Shown here piece by piece: positions 1-6,608 of a stretch of 33,430 nucleotides of DNA (the first letter of the stretch is position 1; the number at the start of each line of letters is the position of its first letter). Below the pieces are notes generated by a model. That model was not told the origin of the DNA. It ran no database searches and worked only from the letters and a program-made list of their open reading frames with translations. A program made the translations under genes and the position numbers. Source of the stretch: Spirochaetales bacterium (lineage in GTDB: Bacteria > Spirochaetota > Spirochaetia > DSM-27196 > SLST01); contig SKZO01000374.1 of assembly GCA_007127335.1 (NCBI GenBank), positions 1-33,430 on the forward strand. Direction: 5' to 3'.

Positions 1-124
1 GACCGTCCGCCTCGACGGGCCTGATACTCTCGTCGGCTGAAGCCGAATCGCTCTCGTTATTCTGCGCAAACGATGGGAATGAGACGAGCAGTCCCACTCC
101 GACTATCACAACAAGGCGTTTGAT
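1..124 (-). CDS. fliZ: FliO/FliZ flagellar export-gate assembly protein, 5' end only (partial)
   Basis: The gene runs off the left edge; only about 41 codons are visible. The reading frame starts with a short basic n-region (I/M-K-R), a hydrophobic core (LVVIVGVGLLVSF) and a likely signal-peptidase site at SFA-Q, followed by a polar acidic stretch. It directly follows fliY, where Borrelia and Bacillus carry fliZ (FliO family), which helps assemble the FliP-containing export gate; the name rests on position plus the signal peptide. The start is odd: no ATG, GTG or TTG lies at the right distance, while a strong Shine-Dalgarno GGGAGGGGA (136-128) is 3 nt before an in-frame ATC at 124. Alternatives are GTG at 109, which drops the positive charges, and GTG at 160, whose AGGAGG touches the codon. 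Confidence 0.6.
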   Translation of the reverse strand, partial: MKRLVVIVGVGLLVSFPSFAQNNESDSASADESIRPVEADG

Positions 125-127
125 CTG

Positions 128-136
128 TCCCCTCCC
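128..136 (-). promoter_or_regulatory. Strong Shine-Dalgarno of fliZ
   Basis: GGGAGGGGA followed by CAG and then ATC. The flgB gene has the same GGGAGGGGACAG string followed by C-ATG. This near identity is the main reason for placing the fliZ start at the ATC codon. Confidence 0.55.
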
Positions 137-145
137 GTCAGTGGC

Positions 146-167
146 GAGGAGGACTCCCACCCTCCTC
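146..167 (-). other. Short hairpin in the fliY-fliZ gap
   Basis: A perfect 7-bp inverted repeat (GAGGAGG / CCTCCTC) with an 8-nt loop lies between the fliY stop and the fliZ Shine-Dalgarno. It has no U-tract, so it does not look like an intrinsic terminator. The left arm could hide an AGGAGG that would otherwise serve a GTG at 160. Confidence 0.4.
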
Positions 168-233
168 ACCGGACCCACTCGCCCGCCGCGGCACGGTTAC
201 ACCGCCGCCGGTTCGTGGCCCCGCCTTTCCTCT

Positions 234-1292
234 CTACGGCATGCCGCTCATTCGCTCCATAGGCGATACGATCTCAGTGACCCGCACGCCGAAGTTCTCG
301 TCGATCACCACCACCTCACCCTTTGCTATGAGCTTGTGGTTGACCAGAATGTCCACCGGCTCACCAGCGAGCTTGTCCAGCTCGATGATGGTCCCTTCGC
401 CCATCCCCAGAATCTCCTTGATCAGCTTCCTCGTACGCCCGAGCTCAACGGTCATCTCCATATACACGTCCATGAGAAGACCGATATTGCCCTGCTCGCC
501 CGCGCCTCCGGCGGGGTTCAGATTCGGGAACTGCACGCTCTGCACGTTCGGGGCGCCGCCCATCTGCATACCCATCATCGCGCCCATGCCATCGGACTGG
601 CCCCCGGAGGGCTGTTGTGCCTGCCCGCCGGTGGCGGGGGCGCCCGCCGTCGAGCCCTGCGACGCCCCGACGACCGCCTGAACAACGGCGGCATCGAATA
701 CCTCGTACACCTCGAACGGTTCCCGATCGTCGATCTTCACCTCGTAGGTGAGACGGACGAACTGTCCATCCGGCAGGCCGAGCGTCGACGTGTTCCCCGA
801 CACGCCCTCCGGCGGATCGTTCATCACCGTCGTCCCGGCATTGTCGCCGAGCGCTGTGATCACCGGGCCCGCGATCTGGCTGAATGCTTCCTGCAGCGCG
901 TTCACCGCCGCATCGTCAAGGTCGACGCCTTCCTGACCCATCATGGGGCCGGCGATCTCAACGGCCGCCTCTCCTCCAAGCACGTAGGAATGGTGACCCG
1001 GGGCGCCTTCAGTCAGGTTCATCCGTATCTGCACGATCTCACCGGGAAGCCCCGACGTCAGGCCGTCGGCGTCCACGAGATCCACTCTGGGCGCATTGAT
1101 GCTCACTTCATTATTGACGAGAAGCGAGAGGTTCGATTGCTGACTCCCGACTGTCTGATGGATCAGCCGCTCGAACTCACGTCTTTGCTGATCGGTGAGG
1201 GCCGGGGTCGTGGGCCCGGCATCGAAGTCCATCCCACCACTTCCCTGCAACAGAGCGTCTATTTCGTCCTGGGAGAGCGATCCATCACTCAT
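234..1292 (-). CDS. fliY: FliY/FliN flagellar switch protein with CheC-like domain
   Basis: Cytoplasmic C-ring component. Three parts are visible: an N-terminal EIDALL peptide as in FliM (residues about 10-15, the CheY-P docking type), a central CheC-like domain (about 30-200), and a C-terminal SpoA/FliN domain (about 270-350, with ELGRTRK and ILGMGEGTIIELDKLAGEP). A glycine/glutamine/methionine-rich linker joins the last two. The length of 352 aa fits FliY, not the short FliN of about 100-140 aa. ATG at 1292 is preferred over TTG at 1298 because AAGGAG lies 7 nt upstream; the gap to fliM is 2 nt. Both CheC-type active sites look broken: positions 42/45 are Arg/His and position 138 is Ser where Glu/Asn and Asn are expected. 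It is probably a structural switch protein without phosphatase activity. Confidence 0.93.
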   Translation of the reverse strand: MSDGSLSQDEIDALLQGSGGMDFDAGPTTPALTDQQRREFERLIHQTVGSQQSNLSLLVNNEVSINAPRVDLVDADGLTSGLPGEIVQIRMNLTEGAPGHHSYVLGGEAAVEIAGPMMGQEGVDLDDAAVNALQEAFSQIAGPVITALGDNAGTTVMNDPPEGVSGNTSTLGLPDGQFVRLTYEVKIDDREPFEVYEVFDAAVVQAVVGASQGSTAGAPATGGQAQQPSGGQSDGMGAMMGMQMGGAPNVQSVQFPNLNPAGGAGEQGNIGLLMDVYMEMTVELGRTRKLIKEILGMGEGTIIELDKLAGEPVDILVNHKLIAKGEVVVIDENFGVRVTEIVSPMERMSGMP

Positions 1293-1294
1293 CG

Positions 1295-2320
1295 TCAATC
1301 TCCTTCGTCGGCAACAAGCTCTTCGAAGTCCTCGTGTTCAATATCCTCGAGCTGCTTGATGATCTGCACCGCCAGCTTGTTGCCTACCTGGCCCGGTCGA
1401 CACAGAAACTTCTGTCTGTTCCCGATGTTCAGCGACATCGGGTCACTGACTCGTATATTGGGGAGCCGGATGACATCTCCCGGCCGCAGGCTCAGGACAT
1501 CACCTACGGTCAGGTCCATGCATCCGATCTCGGCCACTACGGTGACCGCGACGGTAGCGAGCTTCTCACGCAGGATGTTGAGGTTCTCTGTCGTCGTGCC
1601 GCGCCGGACTGTCGAATACCAGTACTGCGCGCTGAGCTTGCTGATGATCGGCTCAATGGTCAGATACGGGATGCAGAAGTTGACCATTCCCTCGACCTCG
1701 CCCACCTTGGTCTCGAGTGTCACGAGCACCACCATCTCAGTGGGTGGGACGATCTGAGCGAACTGCGGGTTGGTGTCGATCTGGCCCAGCCGCGGGCGCA
1801 GGTCTATGACCTGGTTCCATGCCTCCCGCATGCTCCCGAGGATGCGGACGATGATCCCCTCCATGACCGAGGTCTCAATGTCCGAAAGCTCGCGAGTTAC
1901 CTTGCTGCCTTCACCCTGTCCTCCGAAGAGCCGGTCGATGATGCTGAACGTGATCGCGGGGTCGATCTCGAGTATGGCCGACCCCTTCAACGGATCCATG
2001 TTGATCACGGCAAGCGTCGTGGGATTGGGAATCGACCGGATGAACTCTTCGTAGGTCAACTGGTCGACCGATGCCACGTGGAGCTGAACGAGACTGCGCA
2101 GCTGGGCACTGAGACTCGTCGTCGTCAGACGTGCGAAGGTCTCGTGCATCATGTTGATGGTCCGAAGCTGTTCCTTGGAGAACTTGTCCGGCCGCTTGAA
2201 GTCGTAGATCTTGATCTTGCGCTGATCGGCCGGTTGAGGAATTTCTTCAGTGTCCATGTCCCCGGACGAAATCGCGGTCAACAGCTGGTCGATTTCGTCT
2301 TGAGATAGAACTTCCGTCAT
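1295..2320 (-). CDS. fliM: Flagellar motor switch protein FliM
   Basis: C-ring protein that receives CheY-P and sets rotation direction. The N-terminal EIDQLL motif (residues about 8-13) is the CheY-P binding peptide. The middle domain has the FliM signature FGGQGEG, and the C-terminal SpoA domain contains LRPGDVIRLPN and FLCRPGQVGNKLAVQI. The length of 341 aa is normal. The start is ATG at 2320 with GGAGGGG about 10 nt upstream. It sits between fliL and fliY as in Borrelia and Bacillus. The 83-nt gap before it (2321-2403) contains no convincing promoter or terminator. Confidence 0.97.
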   Translation of the reverse strand: MTEVLSQDEIDQLLTAISSGDMDTEEIPQPADQRKIKIYDFKRPDKFSKEQLRTINMMHETFARLTTTSLSAQLRSLVQLHVASVDQLTYEEFIRSIPNPTTLAVINMDPLKGSAILEIDPAITFSIIDRLFGGQGEGSKVTRELSDIETSVMEGIIVRILGSMREAWNQVIDLRPRLGQIDTNPQFAQIVPPTEMVVLVTLETKVGEVEGMVNFCIPYLTIEPIISKLSAQYWYSTVRRGTTTENLNILREKLATVAVTVVAEIGCMDLTVGDVLSLRPGDVIRLPNIRVSDPMSLNIGNRQKFLCRPGQVGNKLAVQIIKQLEDIEHEDFEELVADEGD

Positions 2321-2403
2321 TGTATCAGTTCCCCTCCGTAGCTATGCTCGCACGGATCAAGAAGAAAAGCAATCCCCCTTTCGCCAATTTCGCCGATTCC
2401 GCG

Positions 2404-2961
2404 TCAGAACGGGAGAAACTGGTAGCTGCCGAAAACGATATCGCGTATCTGCCCGCTACGCAGTATCCGGTTGATCTGGTCCTGCAGCTCCTGCCGCACT
2501 CGCAGCTTGTTCGCCGGACCCTCGAGCTCGTCTGTCGTCCGGGCACCAAAGTAGTCGTTGAAGATACCGATCAGCTGAATGCGACGGCGGATCAACTCGG
2601 TCGTCAGCGCATCGTTATCACCATCGTACCCGAGAAACGGCTCGACGATGTAGGTGGTGCGCACGCGGTCGGCGGTGCTCCCCCGGAGCTCTCCCACCTG
2701 CTGGAACCAGTCGAGAATGGGGGCCCCCGCCCGGTACTCATCGCTCGTGGGGATGCGCGTCTGGCTTACCCCGCCGCGATCGAGGAAGTTCACCGTAACG
2801 ACAACAACCGTCACTATGAAGATCACCGCCCCGAGGATGATACCCACCCACTTGAGCACCTGGATCAGAACGCCGGAGAGGAATCCTACCCGCTTCTGTC
2901 CCGGTTGCGTTTCTTCTGCACCGACGACATCGTCATCAGCATCAAACATGTCATCAGCCAT
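2404..2961 (-). CDS. fliL: Flagellar basal body-associated protein FliL
   Basis: Single-pass inner-membrane protein that surrounds the MotAB stator and supports torque. An acidic N-terminal tail is followed by one long transmembrane helix (about residues 34-60, rich in V/I) and a periplasmic domain of about 120 aa ending in the typical FliL pattern (RRIQLIGIFNDYFGA, then LRVRQELQDQINRIL near the end). Length is 185 aa. The ATG at 2961 has GAGGAG 5-6 nt upstream, and motB ends 13 nt before it. The order motA-motB-fliL-fliM is the spirochaetal one. Confidence 0.93.
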   Translation of the reverse strand: MADDMFDADDDVVGAEETQPGQKRVGFLSGVLIQVLKWVGIILGAVIFIVTVVVVTVNFLDRGGVSQTRIPTSDEYRAGAPILDWFQQVGELRGSTADRVRTTYIVEPFLGYDGDNDALTTELIRRRIQLIGIFNDYFGARTTDELEGPANKLRVRQELQDQINRILRSGQIRDIVFGSYQFLPF

Positions 2962-2974
2962 GTGGTCTCCTCAT

Positions 2975-3709
2975 TCAGAGCGTCCCTTCGGTCAGGATAA
3001 TCACGTCAACGCGACGGTTGTACGCTCGCCCTTCGGGCGTCGTATTGTCGACGAGCGGAGCGAACTCCCCACGGCTCATCAGCTGAAACTGCTCCTCGTT
3101 CACGCCGAAGTCTCTCAGGTACCGCATCACTGCCGCGGCACGGTCCGACGCGAGCTCCCAGTTCGACTCCCATGGCAGCCCGGGCCCCACCGGTATGTCG
3201 TCGGTATGCCCCTCGAGCCGGAACATCCGGTGGCTGAACTCCTCAGACGAGAGCAGCCGAGCGAGATTCTGAAGAACCGTGCGGGTCTGTTCTATGTTCA
3301 CCCGCGCCGAGGCGCTCGCAAAAAAGGCGTCGGAGGCAAGGCTGATCACCAGTCCACGCTCGTCCTCAGTCACCCGTACGAGGTTGCTGCGGATCTCCGG
3401 CTCAAAGATGCTCACCGCCTCGCGCCGTGCTTCGCTGAGCGCCCGGCCCCGTTCCATCGACGGCAGCGACATGATGGTGTTGCCGAGCTCCGCGAGCGGC
3501 CCGGCCTCCAGGGTGTTCCCGCCGGTGAAGTTCCCGAGCCCGGGAAAGGCGGCGAGGATCAGCCTCAACTGGTAGCCGTCTATCGTCGCCGTCGTGAACA
3601 GCAGCACGAAAAAGGTCAGCAGGAGCGTGACCATATCTCCGTAAGTGAGCAACCAGTCCGCCGCCCCTTCGGGTTGTTTACGTTTTCTCCGCGGTATCGG
3701 TCCTGCCAA
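2975..3709 (-). CDS. motB: Flagellar stator protein MotB
   Basis: Peptidoglycan-anchoring stator subunit. A basic N-terminus (PRRKRKQ) precedes one transmembrane helix containing the essential proton-binding Asp in the motif LLTYGDMVTLL (Asp25). A linker follows, then a C-terminal OmpA-type peptidoglycan-binding domain with the motif FRLEGHTDDIPVG. Length is 244 aa. The start appears to be TTG at 3709, with GGAGGG 5 nt upstream; no ATG lies in a sensible place. It follows motA by 17 nt, so the two are surely co-transcribed. Confidence 0.95.
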   Translation of the reverse strand: MAGPIPRRKRKQPEGAADWLLTYGDMVTLLLTFFVLLFTTATIDGYQLRLILAAFPGLGNFTGGNTLEAGPLAELGNTIMSLPSMERGRALSEARREAVSIFEPEIRSNLVRVTEDERGLVISLASDAFFASASARVNIEQTRTVLQNLARLLSSEEFSHRMFRLEGHTDDIPVGPGLPWESNWELASDRAAAVMRYLRDFGVNEEQFQLMSRGEFAPLVDNTTPEGRAYNRRVDVIILTEGTL

Positions 3710-3726
3710 GCAAGCCCTCCTTCAGC

Positions 3727-4512
3727 CTAGTCCCGCGCCGATTCCTGGCGCATCACCTCCCGCTGTGCCGGCGGCAGGAAGCTGATCAGCTTCTCGAGCA
3801 GAATACGCGGGTTGTCACCCGACTGGATCGAGAGAATCCCTTCGATGACGACCTCCTTCACCCGCGTCTCTTCCTTGTCGCGATCTTCGAGTTTGGTCTT
3901 GAACGGCATCAGGACGAGGTTGGCCATCAATGCGCCGTAGAACGTCGTGATCAGCGCTACCGCCATCCCGGCGCCGATGATGCTCGCATCACCCCCAAGG
4001 TTGACGAGCATCTGGATCAGACCGATGAGTGTGCCGATCATGCCGAACGCCGGCGCGATCTTGCCCCAGTCTTCAAAGATCTTGATCCCGCTCTCGTGGC
4101 GACTCTGGATCTCGTTCAGGTCGTGATAGAGGATGCTCTTGATGATATCAGGGTCGGTTCCGTCGACGACGAGCTGGATGCCCTTTCGCATGAACTCGTC
4201 CTCGACCTCGTCCAGATTGTCCTCGAGCGCGAGCAGACCCTCACGCCGGGCCCGCTCACTGAAGGCGACGAGATCGCTGATGATCTTCTCCTCCTGCCAG
4301 TCGGGCGTCTGCATCGCGATCTTGATGTACTTCGCGATACCGAGCATCCGGGACAACGGGTTGGCGACCAGCATCGCTGAGAACGATCCGCCGACGACGA
4401 CGATGACCGACTGCACGCTGATGTAGTTCGCCAGACCGGCGCCGCCGGTGATGATGGTCACGAGGACAAGCGCTATTCCGCTGAGAATTCCGATGATCGT
4501 TCCGAGATCCAC
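3727..4512 (-). CDS. motA: Flagellar stator protein MotA
   Basis: Four-helix inner-membrane proton channel subunit of the stator. The start is GTG at 4512 (first residues MDLGTIIGILSG), because GAGGAG overlapping the flbD stop gives a correct Shine-Dalgarno and the usual MotA N-terminus; longer upstream reading in this frame runs antisense-like through flbD. Visible features are helices 1-2 at the N-terminus, a large cytoplasmic loop with the conserved ARREGLLALED stretch that contacts FliG, and helices 3-4 with the proline motif APAFGMIGTLIGLI. Length is 261 aa. Only 4 nt separate it from flbD. Confidence 0.95.
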   Translation of the reverse strand: MDLGTIIGILSGIALVLVTIITGGAGLANYISVQSVIVVVGGSFSAMLVANPLSRMLGIAKYIKIAMQTPDWQEEKIISDLVAFSERARREGLLALEDNLDEVEDEFMRKGIQLVVDGTDPDIIKSILYHDLNEIQSRHESGIKIFEDWGKIAPAFGMIGTLIGLIQMLVNLGGDASIIGAGMAVALITTFYGALMANLVLMPFKTKLEDRDKEETRVKEVVIEGILSIQSGDNPRILLEKLISFLPPAQREVMRQESARD

Positions 4513-4516
4513 GCGG

Positions 4517-4714
4517 CTACTCCTCGTTCTTGAACGCTCCGATGAGGCGTCGATATTCGACGATCTCGTCGAAGACGGTCTGGTAGTCCTCACGGACCAC
4601 CAGACGTTTGCCACTGAGCATGATCAGTGTCGTATCGGGGTTCGACTCTATGTACTCGATCTGGTGCGGGTTCACATAGTAGCTGCGCCCGTCAAGACGC
4701 GTCACCTCGATCAT
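4517..4714 (-). CDS. flbD: FlbD family flagellar protein (SwrD-like)
   Basis: A 65-aa protein of the FlbD family, named in Borrelia and called SwrD (YlzI) in Bacillus, where it raises motor power by acting on stators. Visible hallmarks are the beginning MIEVTRLDGR, the motif YVNPHQIEYIES, and GKRLVVREDYQTVFDEI. It lies between flgE and motA, a placement that fits a stator-linked role. The start ATG at 4714 has GGGG 4 nt upstream and a GGAGGG further up. Biochemical function is not established. Confidence 0.9.
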   Translation of the reverse strand: MIEVTRLDGRSYYVNPHQIEYIESNPDTTLIMLSGKRLVVREDYQTVFDEIVEYRRLIGAFKNEE

Positions 4715-4737
4715 TTACCCCGATACTCCCTCCGAGT

Positions 4738-6144
4738 CTATCGCTTCAGTGTCAAGACTTCCTGCAGCATCTGATCCGATGTCTGAATCGTCCGTGAATT
4801 CGCCTGGAAACCCCGCTGCGTGACGATCATGTCGGTAAATTGCTCGGCCAGATCAACGTTGCTCATCTCAAGCGTTCCGGCGATGATTCTGCCCTTCCCG
4901 GCTGCACCGGGAGGGTCGACCAGCGCCGTTCCAGAATTAATGCTCACAGCGTACGTATTCTCCCCGGCCTTTTCAAGCCCACCCGGGTTGATAAACGTCG
5001 CGAGCGCGAGCTGACCGAGCGCCCGGTTCGTGCCGTTCGAGTAGATCCCGGTTATCACGCCGTTCTGGTCGATCCGGAAGTCTTCGAGGTACCCGAGTGC
5101 GTATCCGTCCTGACGGACGATTTTGTTGCTGCTCGTGCTCGCGAACTGCGTCGTCGACTCGTCCATGCTTCCTACCTCGCCGATCTCGAGCGAGAGGGTC
5201 TGTGTGACAGGGGCTTCGGCGAGCCCGGTGGTCGGATCGACGGGGATGGATGTCTCCGGAACGAGAAAGCTCACGTCCACAGACAAAGCTCCCGACGCGT
5301 CGAGTCCGCCTGCCGCATTGGAGACCTGGCTCAGACGTCCGAAGTTGTCGAACGTAACGACGTAGGTGTTGTCCGGCGCCTCGATCCCACCCACTGAGAC
5401 CGTCGGAGCGATCGGATCGTCGGTGTTCTCGTTGACGACGACGGTAGCGAGCCACTCGTTCGGCGATCCTTCGATCCGGGTATAGTCGACGCGCAACTGG
5501 TGCGTTGTACCGAACGCGTCGTAGATCTCCTTGGTGACCGTGTGCGTTCCCGCGGCGATCTCCTGCGGACCCGCACCCGCCGGGATGACCGGCGTGCGCT
5601 TGTCCAGATTGCTCGCTGCGAACACAACGCTCGTCGCGCGCGCATCGTCCTTCTCCCCAACCGGGATGACGAGATCGCTCGGGGTCGCGGAGGTATTGAT
5701 GAAGGTGTCCGCGCCCTCGGTCTCGGCGACCCACCCCTGAACGCGCATGCCGTTTGCCGGGTTCACGAGCGTTCCGTCCTCGTCGAGCCCGAACGCTCCG
5801 GCCCGCGTGTACAGATCCACGTCGCCCTCACGCAGGATGAAGAAGCCTTCTCCCTGGACTGCCACGTCGGTCTTCACACCCGTGGTCTGAAGCGAGCCCT
5901 GTGTGAAGATGGTGTCGATCGCGGAGATCATCATACCCAGACCCACCTGCTGCGGATTCACGCCCCCGACTCGTTCGGTTGGTCTTGACGCGCCCTGCAG
6001 GTTCTGACTGATCATATCGTGGAAGTTGACACGACCCTTCTTGAAACCGGTGGTATTGACGTTGGAGATGTTGTTACCAACGACATCCATCCGGATCTGG
6101 TGATTCTGAAGGCCGCTGACGCCCGCATACAGGCTACGCATCAT
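4738..6144 (-). CDS. flgE: Flagellar hook protein FlgE
   Basis: Structural subunit of the hook. The N-terminus (MMRSLYAGVSGLQNHQ, then NNISNVNTTGFKKGRV) and the C-terminus (NVDLAEQFTDMIVTQRGFQ, ending EVLTLKR) are the rod/hook coiled-coil regions, and a variable D1/D2 domain lies between. Length is 468 aa, close to the treponemal hook protein. ATG at 6144 with AAGGAG upstream gives numbering in which Lys165 and Asn179 line up with the known spirochaetal lysinoalanine crosslink site. The residue that should be Cys178 is Ser (codon AGC at 5613-5611), and there is no cysteine anywhere in the protein. It sits between flgD and flbD. Confidence 0.97.
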   Translation of the reverse strand: MMRSLYAGVSGLQNHQIRMDVVGNNISNVNTTGFKKGRVNFHDMISQNLQGASRPTERVGGVNPQQVGLGMMISAIDTIFTQGSLQTTGVKTDVAVQGEGFFILREGDVDLYTRAGAFGLDEDGTLVNPANGMRVQGWVAETEGADTFINTSATPSDLVIPVGEKDDARATSVVFAASNLDKRTPVIPAGAGPQEIAAGTHTVTKEIYDAFGTTHQLRVDYTRIEGSPNEWLATVVVNENTDDPIAPTVSVGGIEAPDNTYVVTFDNFGRLSQVSNAAGGLDASGALSVDVSFLVPETSIPVDPTTGLAEAPVTQTLSLEIGEVGSMDESTTQFASTSSNKIVRQDGYALGYLEDFRIDQNGVITGIYSNGTNRALGQLALATFINPGGLEKAGENTYAVSINSGTALVDPPGAAGKGRIIAGTLEMSNVDLAEQFTDMIVTQRGFQANSRTIQTSDQMLQEVLTLKR

Positions 6145-6158
6145 GGTGGTATCTCTCC

Positions 6159-6599
6159 TTATTCGGCACGAACGCGCTGAACGTTCGAGTAGTCGTAGTA
6201 GGCTCCGTTGACGAGCACCTGCGGATAGTCGCCGCCGGTGATCTCATCGACCCTTCCGGTGACGACCGACTCTCCAAGCACCACGTCAACCGTCTTTCCG
6301 AGCACGGAGAATGCCTGCCCAGACTGGAGCATCGCCCCGAGCCGTGCAAACTGGCTCGACATGTTGGTCATCTGCTCGAGCGTCGAGAACTGCGCCATTT
6401 GCGCGATGAAGTCCCGGTCGCTCATGGGCTCGGTCGGATCCTGATTGGTCAGCTGCGTGATGAGAATCTTCAGAAACTCATCCTTGCCCAGGTCGTTGTT
6501 TGCAACACGCGAGTTCGTCAGCGCGTGGTTGAAGCTCTCGTTCTGTGCGCGAAGGCGCTCGACCTCGCTTCCGCTCATGTGAAGTGCTATGCCGTCCAT
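6159..6599 (-). CDS. flgD: Flagellar hook assembly scaffold FlgD (short form)
   Basis: Hook-capping protein needed for FlgE polymerisation. The conserved core is LGKDEFLKILITQLTNQDP followed by MSDRDFIAQMAQFSTLEQM (about residues 37-77). The C-terminal part is short: 146 aa against about 230 in enterobacteria, so the tudor/fibronectin-like C-terminal region is mostly missing. This short form is also usual in Bacillus-type operons. The start at 6599 has AGAGGAG 4-5 nt upstream; an internal ATG at 6578 is possible but less well placed. fliK ends 9 nt upstream and flgE starts 14 nt downstream. Confidence 0.95.
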   Translation of the reverse strand: MDGIALHMSGSEVERLRAQNESFNHALTNSRVANNDLGKDEFLKILITQLTNQDPTEPMSDRDFIAQMAQFSTLEQMTNMSSQFARLGAMLQSGQAFSVLGKTVDVVLGESVVTGRVDEITGGDYPQVLVNGAYYDYSNVQRVRAE

Positions 6600-6608
6600 A
6601 CTGCTCCT

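Noticed and set aside
120-1757. A 545-codon plus-strand frame opposite fliY and fliM
   Set aside because: Both genes on the other strand have full motif sets and correct Shine-Dalgarno sequences; this frame is His/Arg-rich and crosses two genes.
2321-2403. Promoter in the fliL-fliM gap
   Set aside because: TTGCTT and CATAGC can be found but with poor matches and wrong spacing; a repeated GGCGAAA is too short to call.
4513-4614. Longer MotA start at 4614
   Set aside because: The extra residues are Arg/Ser-rich and lie over flbD; the GTG at 4512 has a good Shine-Dalgarno and the usual MotA N-terminus.
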